Positions 1 through 6,162 of a stretch of DNA of 11,827 nucleotides are shown one piece after another. Positions within the stretch are counted from its first letter, which is position 1. Each line of letters begins with the position of its first letter. Source of the DNA: JAWOJF01 sp046481785 (GTDB taxonomy: Bacteria; Bacteroidota; Ignavibacteria; Ignavibacteriales; Ignavibacteriaceae); assembly GCA_046481785.1 (NCBI GenBank), contig JAWOJF010000229.1, forward strand, positions 1 to 11,827, written 5' to 3'. The translations under genes and the position numbers were made by a program. The notes under the pieces were generated by a model that was not told the DNA's origin, made no database searches, and worked only from the letters and a program-made list of their open reading frames with translations.

Positions 1-80
1 GGAATGTTGGAATTATGGAGTTTTGGAATAATGGAATCTTAATAATCCATTACTCTATCACTCCAATATTCCAATACTCC
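1..80. repeat. Imperfect palindrome just past the peptidase gene
   Basis: Two 35-base arms (1-35 and 46-80) are inverted copies of each other, matching at 27 of 35 positions, around a 10-base AT-rich spacer. Each arm is itself built from short, roughly 10-base units of the TTGGAAT/TGGAG type, so it looks like a dispersed intergenic repeat rather than a classical GC-rich terminator. It starts 2 bases past the stop of the minus-strand peptidase gene, so its transcript would fold there and could serve as a 3' end. No clear T-tract follows. Terminator function is inference. Confidence 0.55.
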
Positions 81-82
81 GT

Positions 83-922
83 TTAATAAATTGGATCCAT
101 TCCATACTTACCACAGGCATACATCATAAGGATTGCTGTTAAGTCTATCAGCGCTTTTCTTTGCTCCTCAACATGAATGACAAGATCATATACTTCTGCA
201 ACGAAAAGCATATCCTTAAGTATTTTTTGAAGTTCTGCATAAGTAGGGGAGCCGTGCCAGTTTGCTACCTGTTTTATAAGCAGCTTTTCATGCCGCCTTA
301 AAAACTCATTAAATGTAATAGTTCTTCTTGAGAGGGGAGTTTTGGGGCGGCAGATTGCAATCAGATCATTAAAATATGTATCCCACTTTTCTGCAAGCTG
401 TTTATTCCTTTCACGCATAACGTACTTTGCTTTTGACAGGGAAAAGTTGGCTTTGCTCATTGGTTTAAATTTTGAAGCAAGAGCATAACCATCATAACTA
501 ACAAAACCGCCGCTTTCTTCATCAATATATTTCCATCTTTTTAAGAGCTGGTTAGCGGTATAAATTACAATTACCTTATCAAGTCCGCTGTCAACAACTA
601 TAAATTTATCCTGCTGTTCATTTATTACAGTAAACCAGTGTTCCCAGTTATCAACACTTAAAATACAGGGGAGCCCAAGTTTCAGGTGATTTTTTAAGAC
701 TCGTATTGCTTCTTTGGGGGTTTCACGGCGGAAATATTTCATCCGGCAGTCAAAACTTTTTGCAGCTTTAGCAAGGCCTATTTCATCTGTACCGTACCAC
801 CATGTGCTGCCGGCACGTTTCCCTATTTCTTTTTCATTTTCAAACCTGCCAAGCATAACAAGTCCATACTTCAATGCAAAGGGTCCGCACTGGTATTTAT
901 AAGGTTGGGGATAAAAACTCAT
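83..922 (-). CDS. C39-like papain-fold cysteine peptidase family protein
   Basis: This 279-residue protein carries a C39-like domain in about its first 150 residues. The N-terminus has the family pattern of a Gln six residues before a catalytic Cys (Q6...C12, within QCGPFAL). The expected His follows at H95 (WEHWFTV) and the Asp at D111 (IVVDSG), completing a papain-type triad. Residues about 155-279 form a second, mostly helical region that I do not recognise. No signal peptide or membrane segment is visible, so it is probably cytoplasmic. C39 domains usually cleave leader peptides at Gly-Gly sites, but that role needs an attached ABC exporter, which is absent; a free-standing domain may hydrolyse or transfer another amide. 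It is divergent from an ATP-grasp ligase gene across a 100-bp gap, which suggests a shared job. The ATG at 922 has no obvious Shine-Dalgarno. The fold call is firm; the substrate is unknown. Confidence 0.7.
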   Translation of the reverse strand: MSFYPQPYKYQCGPFALKYGLVMLGRFENEKEIGKRAGSTWWYGTDEIGLAKAAKSFDCRMKYFRRETPKEAIRVLKNHLKLGLPCILSVDNWEHWFTVINEQQDKFIVVDSGLDKVIVIYTANQLLKRWKYIDEESGGFVSYDGYALASKFKPMSKANFSLSKAKYVMRERNKQLAEKWDTYFNDLIAICRPKTPLSRRTITFNEFLRRHEKLLIKQVANWHGSPTYAELQKILKDMLFVAEVYDLVIHVEEQRKALIDLTAILMMYACGKYGMDPIY

Positions 923-980
923 AGAAGTTCAATTTTTTTGTCTGTCTAATTTAATTAATGAAATGAAATAATACAGTATA

Positions 981-988
981 TAAATTTG
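981..988 (+). promoter_or_regulatory. Candidate Bacteroidota-type -7 promoter element
   Basis: TAAATTTG fits the TAnnTTTG -7 element used by Bacteroidota and lies about 35 bases before the ATG of the ATP-grasp gene. The partner -33 element is poor: AATG at 957-960, with a 20-base spacer. The rest of the divergent gap (923-1022) is AT-rich, and the reverse strand has TATA-like stretches that could drive the peptidase gene. This is a motif match only. Confidence 0.3.
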
Positions 989-1022
989 GCTAAAAACCGG
1001 AATTTTCATATTTTTATTTTCA

Positions 1023-2093
1023 ATGAAGAAAAAAGCCCTTAAAGTTGTTGTAGCCTTTAATGAAGCTCACCCGGAGTTTTATCATACACAGGATGAAATA
1101 AAAGGAAAAAAACTCGATTTTGTGCCATTTTTTGAGGTGGAAAAAATTTCACCTATTGAAGAATATGAGATTTTAGCACAAAAGCTTGAAAAAACGGGCA
1201 TAGATGCTTATCCTTTAAATATAAAAGACAATATTCACAAACTACTGGAAGATATAAAAAAAAACCAACCGGATGTCATTTTTAATTTTATTGAGCTATA
1301 TAATGAGGATGCCCGGCTGGAAATGGATGTTGTAGGTTTATTGGAATTAACCGGTGTATCTTATACCGGTGCTCCGCCAATGGCTCTTGCAAACTGTCAA
1401 AGCAAGGTACTGGCTAAAAGATTATTAAAATCTTATGGTATACAGACCCCTGATTTTATTGTAGTAAAAGAACTTACAAAGAAATTAAAGCATCAGTTAA
1501 GGTTTCCCCTGATGGTAAAACCGGCTTTTGAGGATGCCAGTGTTGGGATTGAAAACAGCTCAATAGTAGAAAATAATGCCAGGCTTAAGGAACGGATTGA
1601 ATATGTACATAAAATATTCTGTCAGCCCGCCCTGGTAGAAGAATTTATTGACGGCAGGGAGCTTAATGTTGCTATTATGGGGGATCAAAATCCTGCAGCA
1701 CTGCCAATAAGTGAAATTGACTTTACCGAGATGCCTGACCATCTTTACAATATTGTGAGCTACCAGGCAAAGTGGGACCCCCAAGATGAGGCGTACCATA
1801 AAACTATCCCTATTTGTCCTGCTAAACTGCCCAGAGGAATAACGACACAAGCTAAACAAATAGCAATAAAAGCTTTTAAAATAATGACTTGCCGTGATTA
1901 TTCCCGTATAGATATACGCCTTTCAAAAGATAATGAACTATACGTGCTGGAGGTAAATCCAAATCCTGATTTAACGGAAGGTGCAGGTTTTATGCGTTCA
2001 GCGGAAGCAGCCGGATATTCTTATACTACTACATTAAAAAAAATAATACAACTAGCTTATAACCGCGGTAAAAGAAAAAACGGACTGGTATAG
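1023..2093 (+). CDS. D-Ala-D-Ala ligase-like ATP-grasp enzyme
   Basis: This 356-residue protein has ATP-grasp architecture. An N-terminal Rossmann-like domain (about 1-120) ends in FNFIELYNEDARLE (87-100), at the place where true Ddl enzymes carry their HGxxGEDG loop. The ATP-binding part has a phosphate-contacting Lys at K166 (VKPAFEDASVGI, comparable with VKPxxEGSSVG in Ddl), an adenine-side strand at VEEFIDGREL (205-214), and metal ligands D297, E310 and N312 (YSRIDIRL...LEVNPNPD). Such enzymes join a carboxylate to an amine through an acyl phosphate. The altered N-terminal loop and NPNPDL, instead of the Ddl NTxPG-type motif, argue that it is not the cell-wall D-Ala-D-Ala ligase. It is divergent from the C39-like peptidase gene, so the pair may make and break, or make and process, the same amide. 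The ATG has little Shine-Dalgarno support, but no upstream alternative looks better. Confidence 0.7.
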   Translation: MKKKALKVVVAFNEAHPEFYHTQDEIKGKKLDFVPFFEVEKISPIEEYEILAQKLEKTGIDAYPLNIKDNIHKLLEDIKKNQPDVIFNFIELYNEDARLEMDVVGLLELTGVSYTGAPPMALANCQSKVLAKRLLKSYGIQTPDFIVVKELTKKLKHQLRFPLMVKPAFEDASVGIENSSIVENNARLKERIEYVHKIFCQPALVEEFIDGRELNVAIMGDQNPAALPISEIDFTEMPDHLYNIVSYQAKWDPQDEAYHKTIPICPAKLPRGITTQAKQIAIKAFKIMTCRDYSRIDIRLSKDNELYVLEVNPNPDLTEGAGFMRSAEAAGYSYTTTLKKIIQLAYNRGKRKNGLV

Positions 2094-2396
2094 CAACTGA
2101 TTTTTATACTGGAACATGCAACAGGTTCCCGCAAAAAATTTTTCTCTCCCCGGTTACAACTATCCTAAAAATACCATAAACAAGGTATTACATCTCCCTT
2201 AGCATAAAACTATTTTTAACTCCGGAATTACAAAACCATTTTTTAACAGTAACAACTCTTCCCAACCTTTCCTTCTCTAAGAGACAAGGGAAGGAGTAAA
2301 ACAAAGGGCAGAACAAACGAGCAAGACAAAGGGCATTAAACATGACAGATTCAAAAAAATGGATTTTAATCAGTATAAAAAATAATCAGAGGCATC
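2094..2396. other. 303-bp intergenic region with a hairpin and a short direct repeat
   Basis: No convincing gene is seen here. A hairpin at 2266-2294 pairs CCTTTCCT with AGGGAAGG plus an inner TCTC/GAGA, with a two-base bulge and a three-base loop. It lacks a T-tract, so it looks like an intergenic repeat or a transcript structure rather than a standard terminator. The 10-mer ACAAAGGGCA occurs twice, at 2301-2310 and 2326-2335, 25 bases apart. A 28-codon ORF (2116-2202) follows the ligase gene but is unsupported. The promoter of the lipoprotein gene must lie here or upstream; I could not place it. Confidence 0.45.
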
Positions 2397-3713
2397 ATGA
2401 AAACTTTATTTCTTTTATTAAAAAATTCTTTTTGGGCTCACAGTTTTAAGGGAACTGTACCCGTACGGTTTTTATCAGTTATTTTATCTCTTTCAATACT
2501 TCTCAGCGGCTGCGATAAGGATGAATCAGATCCGGTATCAACGGATAAAACTGAAATTAAGATAGGGGCATTATTTTCAATTTCATCAGGATGGGTTACT
2601 CTTGGTATTAACAGCAAGGCGGCATTGCAGATAGCGGAGCAGGAAATAAATTCTTATTTGAATCTTATCGAATCTGATTACACTATCAAAATGGTTATTG
2701 AGGAGACATCGCTCAACCCGGCAACAGCCCTGGAAAAATTAAAAAGCCTTAAATCTCAGGGTGTGCAGATTGTAATAGGCCCGCAGACAAGTGCAGAGGT
2801 AAGAGCAATAAAAGAGTATGCGGATTCAAATGATATAATGATTATCAGCCAGTCGAGCACAGCATTTTCGCTTGCAATAACCGGTGATAATATATTCCGG
2901 TTGTGTCCGGATGATATTCAGGAAGGCTGGGCACTGGCAAACCTGATGCGCAATGACGGAATAAGCGGATATGTCTCGATCAGCAGAAATGATGATGGGA
3001 ATCTTGGAATAAGTAAGTCTACAAAAGACTATTTTGAATCCTTTGGCGGAAGTGCTATTGAGGGACCAGTTTATGATGCTAATACTTCAGATTTTACTCA
3101 AACAATTAATACACTTAGAACTATGGTAACTTCAGCAATTGAGCAGTACGGACAGCCGAATACTGCGGTACAGCTAAGTGCGTTTGATGAATCAGCCGAC
3201 CTGTTTGCATTAATAAAAAATGATCCTGTTTTAACATCAGTTAAATGGTACGGTAGTGATGGAACTGCGCTAATTAATGCCATCATTTCAAATAATGATG
3301 CGGCTGTTTTTGCTAATACAGTTAATTACATGGCACCTATTTTTGGACTTGATGATGCTGCAAAGGATAAGTGGGAGGTTCTTATAGCACAGATTAAATC
3401 CCAAACAAACATTGAAGTTGATGCTTTTACGCTTGCCGCTTATGATGCAGCAAGGCTTGCAGCGCAGACATATGTTGCAACCGGATTTTCAGGCAACTTT
3501 GCACACATGAAAACCATTTTTCCTAATCTGGCTAATTCATATTTTGGCACAAGCGGCTGGATCTCACTGAATGAAGCAGGGGATAGAAAATACGGTAATT
3601 TTGATTTTTGGGGGATCTGTTCTGAAAGTGGTGCCCTTAAGTGGAAACGTGCTGCATCATTCAGTCCCGCCTCAGGCGGAAATGGGAGTATAACCTATTT
3701 TGGATGCCAGTGA
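2397..3713 (+). CDS. Orphan periplasmic-binding-protein-type lipoprotein (Leu/Ile/Val family)
   Basis: This 438-residue protein resembles the type 1 periplasmic binding fold of branched-chain amino acid/amide ABC transporters (Peripla_BP_6 type). Signs are the opening strand KIGALFSISSGWVTLGINSK after the linker, then a region like VIGPQTSAEVRAIKEYAD and SQSSTAFSL. It begins with a signal peptide and a lipobox LLSGC with the modified Cys at C39. The next residues, D-K-D-E, resemble the lipoprotein surface-export signal of Bacteroidota (K followed by two acidic residues). Two Cys near the C-terminus (GICSES and YFGCQ) could form a disulfide. The ATG follows AGAGG at good distance, and no in-frame alternative lies closer to the signal core, so the longish 38-residue leader is accepted. 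No permease or ATPase gene lies alongside, so it may be a sensor or a surface binding protein rather than a transporter part. The ligand is unknown. Confidence 0.8.
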   Translation: MKTLFLLLKNSFWAHSFKGTVPVRFLSVILSLSILLSGCDKDESDPVSTDKTEIKIGALFSISSGWVTLGINSKAALQIAEQEINSYLNLIESDYTIKMVIEETSLNPATALEKLKSLKSQGVQIVIGPQTSAEVRAIKEYADSNDIMIISQSSTAFSLAITGDNIFRLCPDDIQEGWALANLMRNDGISGYVSISRNDDGNLGISKSTKDYFESFGGSAIEGPVYDANTSDFTQTINTLRTMVTSAIEQYGQPNTAVQLSAFDESADLFALIKNDPVLTSVKWYGSDGTALINAIISNNDAAVFANTVNYMAPIFGLDDAAKDKWEVLIAQIKSQTNIEVDAFTLAAYDAARLAAQTYVATGFSGNFAHMKTIFPNLANSYFGTSGWISLNEAGDRKYGNFDFWGICSESGALKWKRAASFSPASGGNGSITYFGCQ

Positions 3714-3723
3714 TCTTTAATCA

Positions 3724-3766
3724 GTAGGTACACGCCTTGTAGGTACACGCCAAGGCGTGTACCTAC
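3724..3766. repeat. Three-copy palindromic intergenic repeat
   Basis: The 13-mer GTAGGTACACGCC occurs twice in tandem (3724-3736 and 3739-3751) and once inverted (3754-3766). The first copy plus TT pairs perfectly over 15 bases with 3752-3766, leaving the second copy as a 13-base loop. The second copy can instead pair with the inverted copy, but only with a 2-base loop at full length. It lies 10 bases past the lipoprotein stop and is followed by a weak TTTT, so it could end transcription. Its GC content and form suggest a dispersed REP-like element. Confidence 0.75.
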
Positions 3767-3872
3767 AGGTTTTGTCCATCTTTAAAATGTGTCCTTCATC
3801 GATACCTTTTCTTTAATTTTTTTTTATTATTAAATCAAATTGATTATATGAGAAAAAAGAAAGGATACTATT

Positions 3873-4220
3873 ATGCATTGCCCTAAAGATAAAACGGAAA
3901 TGAAACAGATCACAAAAGAAGATGTGGTGATTGATTTTTGTCCCACCTGCCGTGGAGTATTTCTTGACAGGGGTGAACTGGATAAAATTATTAACCGCTC
4001 TCATGAATACTACACAAGCGGTGAAGAAGCGGAAGTTGAAGCAAATATAAAGAATGAAGCAGAGGGAAATAAACCTGATTATCCTGATTTAAATAACAGG
4101 ACAGGAAGTACGAAACCACGGCGCCCATACAAAACCGGTTCTAATTTCCTGGGTGCTTTGTTTGATCTTGATGAACCCGGGGTTGAAGGAAACCGGGGTT
4201 TTCTTGGAGGAAAGAGATAA
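3873..4220 (+). CDS. Small zf-TFIIB zinc-ribbon protein
   Basis: The first 40 or so residues of this 115-residue protein match the zf-TFIIB family: a CPKD first knuckle (C3, with Asp at 6 where some members have Cys) and CPTCRGVFLDRGELDKII (C23, C26). CPxD in the first half is common in this family as I know it, so it need not mean loss of zinc. The middle (about 45-85) is charged and probably disordered, and the end has FLGALFDLDE, a hydrophobic/acidic tail also seen in relatives. It is likely cytoplasmic; the molecular role of this family is not established. AAGGA lies at a good distance before the ATG. The last 80 bp overlap the 3' end of the convergent HAD gene. It appears to be monocistronic. 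Confidence 0.8.
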   Translation: MHCPKDKTEMKQITKEDVVIDFCPTCRGVFLDRGELDKIINRSHEYYTSGEEAEVEANIKNEAEGNKPDYPDLNNRTGSTKPRRPYKTGSNFLGALFDLDEPGVEGNRGFLGGKR

Positions 4221-4953
4221 CTTCTGCCAGGTTTTTTGCTTCATAGTCAGGTTTAATACTTGTATCGGACGGCAGAGGAAATCTTGTTTTACCCGTGTAA
4301 ACAAGAATTCCTTTGCCGTTTATTTTTTGTGCTGCTTCAATATCATTTTCTATATCGTCACCAATCATAATAAATTCAGAACCACTACCATAGCCCAGTT
4401 TTTCCAGTGAAGCCTGGAAATACAGCGGCGAAGGTTTGCCTATTAAAACAGACTCTTTTCCCGCTGCATATTCAATTGCGGCTATAAATGCGCCTGCATC
4501 AAGGCAAAGTTCACCGGCGGGTTTCCAGAATTTATTTTTCTGCATTGCAATTATTTCAGCACCCTCATGCACTTTCCTGAAAATTTCATTAAGAATATCA
4601 TAGCTCCATTTATCACCAAGATCGCCAATTAAAACAGCATCATGATTCGTATTATTATTGTAATTAGAGAATAGGGGCTCTATTTCTTCATTACAGTAGA
4701 CAGAAACTTTAAGATTATTTTGTCTCAGGTATTCAAGAGATGCATCAACTGTAGTCATGCAACCGATGTCAAAATCCATATCATTATCAAAAAGAAAATT
4801 TTTAACTGTCTGACCGGTGTGGAGAGTAGAGTTGCTTAAAATAAATGCAGGTATTTTGTTTTGAGAAATGAATTGCAGAAAACTGCGTGCATCTTCAGCA
4901 GGTTTGTTCCCAATTTTTATAATTCCGTCAAAATCTATTAGTAAGGGAAGCAT
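4141..4953 (-). CDS. HAD-superfamily phosphatase, NagD/HDHD2-like
   Basis: All four HAD motifs are present in this 270-residue protein: nucleophile and acid/base D7 and D9 (LIDFDG), S40 (ILSNST), K173 (IGKPSP) and acidic motif D199/D200...D204 (GDDIENDIEAAQ). The insert between motifs II and III and the IGKPSP...GDDxxND spacing fit the NagD/type IIA group with a C2 cap, closest in style to HDHD2/LHPP proteins. These dephosphorylate small phosphorylated metabolites, and the substrate cannot be told from sequence. Length is normal for the group. The C-terminal tail beyond about residue 252 is encoded in the overlap with the zinc-ribbon gene and looks like an extension of no conserved function. 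A Shine-Dalgarno-like AAGGA lies about 11 bases before the ATG. It lies 90 bp downstream of the cobalamin operon on the same strand, behind a hairpin, so read-through is possible. Confidence 0.8.
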   Translation of the reverse strand: MLPLLIDFDGIIKIGNKPAEDARSFLQFISQNKIPAFILSNSTLHTGQTVKNFLFDNDMDFDIGCMTTVDASLEYLRQNNLKVSVYCNEEIEPLFSNYNNNTNHDAVLIGDLGDKWSYDILNEIFRKVHEGAEIIAMQKNKFWKPAGELCLDAGAFIAAIEYAAGKESVLIGKPSPLYFQASLEKLGYGSGSEFIMIGDDIENDIEAAQKINGKGILVYTGKTRFPLPSDTSIKPDYEAKNLAEVISFLQENPGFLQPRVHQDQTKHPGN

Positions 4954-4979
4954 GATAGATTCTTTCCTTAGTGCATCCA

Positions 4980-5034
4980 GGTGTACTTAGTGCCTCAGTG
5001 GTAAAAAGAAAACCACTCAGGCACTTAGGACACT
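4980..5034. repeat. Head-to-head inverted intergenic repeat, possible operon terminator
   Basis: Arms 4980-5002 and 5012-5034 pair at 20 of 23 positions (one a G-T wobble) around a 9-base A-rich loop. Each arm is a copy of an ACCACTnAGGCACTnAG-type element; similar ACCACxxAGGCAC elements are, from memory, common between genes in Bacteroidota and other groups. It starts 9 bases past the stop of the last cobalamin operon gene, so it may mark the operon's 3' end. No T-tract follows the stem on the minus strand, so intrinsic termination is uncertain. Confidence 0.6.
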
Positions 5035-5043
5035 AATGAACAC

Positions 5044-5577
5044 CTAGTTAGCTTCAATGCGGGCCAGTGAAGGAATTTTGGCTTTAGCTATTTCAAATAC
5101 ACCAAACATTAATCCAACAAAGCATAAATCACCAATAACTGTGTACTGAAAAAATGGGATTGCCAGCGTGTAGCATTGCACTAACCCTGCGGTAGTTTTT
5201 GCATAAAAAGGATCTGTTAGCCATTGAACGAAATTGGTAATAATAAAAAATGAAACAGATGCTGCAAGTGAAGCCGCAAATACCCTGCTGATTTTTTTAT
5301 TATTTCTTAATGTCATGCCTATTAAAACGATTAATGCAAAGCTTATATATACAGCATACATTCCGGGATGGAACCCTATAAAAAGATCTGATAACAGCAT
5401 GGCTGCCACAGGCACAATATAAGCAAAACTTTTTCTGCTGAAGTATGCGCCGCCGAATAAAGCTATTGCGCCAACTGCAGTAAAGTTTGGAGGATGCGGA
5501 ATTAACCTGGAAAATGCAGCAGCCAGTATCAAACCTGCCATTAACAGGAATTTCGGGTTTAAAAGATTTTTATTCAT
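5044..5577 (-). CDS. DUF6580-like integral membrane protein, operon-distal copy
   Basis: This 177-residue hydrophobic protein has about five or six membrane segments (roughly 10-27, 33-46, 52-68, 72-90, 98-117 and 136-162), resembling in size an S-component of an ECF vitamin transporter. It is paralogous to the protein at 9282-9836. Shared positions include SRLIP (23-27), NF (31-32), GAYFS (43-47), D64, FIITNF (111-116), W119, PFF (141-143) and E162. I know the family as DUF6580, sometimes labelled a putative transport protein; its substrate is not established. As the last gene of a cobalamin salvage operon that lacks BtuFCD, it is a candidate for inner-membrane uptake of a corrinoid, dimethylbenzimidazole or alpha-ribazole. 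GGAAG lies 6 bases before the ATG, and the gap to cobC is 18 bp. The family call is fairly sure; the transport role is inference. Confidence 0.7.
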   Translation of the reverse strand: MNKNLLNPKFLLMAGLILAAAFSRLIPHPPNFTAVGAIALFGGAYFSRKSFAYIVPVAAMLLSDLFIGFHPGMYAVYISFALIVLIGMTLRNNKKISRVFAASLAASVSFFIITNFVQWLTDPFYAKTTAGLVQCYTLAIPFFQYTVIGDLCFVGLMFGVFEIAKAKIPSLARIEAN

Positions 5578-5595
5578 TTCTCTTCCTTTATTTTA

Positions 5596-6162
5596 CTATT
5601 TATTAATAAATTCTATTATTTCAATTTCTTTATTGATATTAATTTTAGATATACCGGAATAATCAATATTAAATTTAAATGAGTTTTCTAAAGATATATT
5701 TAAAATATAACATAAAATTGAACGAATTACACCACTGTGAGTGATAACTGCCACCTTCGAATGATTTTTTTTAATTAATTCTTTCCAGAAATTTACCGAA
5801 CGGGAATATAGTTCTTTATATGATTCACCCCCATGCCCGGATTGATTAACAAAATCCTCCATCCAGATCTTTAATTCATCCTGCGGCAGATCATCCCAGC
5901 GTATCATTTCCCATCTGCCGAAGTTCAGCTCTCTTATTTCAGAAGAACAGAATATTTCACTGCTGCACAGCAGTTCTGCCAAAACCCTGCATCTTTTGAG
6001 ATCGCTTGAGTAATAAGTTAAATCAGCATAAGCGGGTATATGCTTTTTTATTTTTTCAACTGCAGACTTAAACGAAGCAGCAGAAACCTCAACATCGCTG
6101 TACCCGTAGCAGTAACCACGGCCTATATCTACTTCAGGGTGTCTTATTAAAAATACTTCCAT
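5596..6162 (-). CDS. cobC: Alpha-ribazole phosphatase, histidine phosphatase family
   Basis: This 188-residue phosphoglycerate-mutase-like phosphatase has the RH motif at R7-H8 (LIRHPEV, H8 being the phosphorylated His), the second arginine at R57 (SSDLKRC), the acidic loop RELNFGRWE (77-85) and the second histidine at H142 (THSGVIRS). The opening RHPEVDIGRGYCYGYSDVEV resembles CobC more than generic mutases. It should remove the 5'-phosphate from alpha-ribazole phosphate or from adenosylcobalamin 5'-phosphate, the last step of nucleotide loop assembly. The start codon overlaps the end of cobS by 16 bp, so the two are probably translationally coupled. Function rests on motif plus context; a plain phosphatase of the same fold is the only real alternative. 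Confidence 0.85.
   Translation of the reverse strand: MEVFLIRHPEVDIGRGYCYGYSDVEVSAASFKSAVEKIKKHIPAYADLTYYSSDLKRCRVLAELLCSSEIFCSSEIRELNFGRWEMIRWDDLPQDELKIWMEDFVNQSGHGGESYKELYSRSVNFWKELIKKNHSKVAVITHSGVIRSILCYILNISLENSFKFNIDYSGISKININKEIEIIEFINK

Noticed and set aside
714..902. Plus-strand ORF opposite the peptidase gene
   Set aside because: Lies wholly antisense to the conserved catalytic region of the C39-like gene; no family features.
1560..1859. Minus-strand ORF inside the ATP-grasp gene
   Set aside because: Antisense shadow of a gene with clear conserved motifs.
2342..2449. 35-codon ORF overlapping the start of the binding lipoprotein
   Set aside because: It has an AAAGGG at usable distance, but it overlaps the lipoprotein's signal peptide in another frame, has no recognisable features and the lipoprotein's own AGAGG-ATG is better.
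3724..3766. CRISPR-like array
   Set aside because: Only three 13-base copies, one inverted, with 2-base spacing; this is a palindromic repeat and not an array with unique spacers.
3881..3890. Broken zinc site in the zf-TFIIB protein (Asp in place of the second Cys)
   Set aside because: CPxD at this place is, from memory, common in the family, so it is not evidence of decay.
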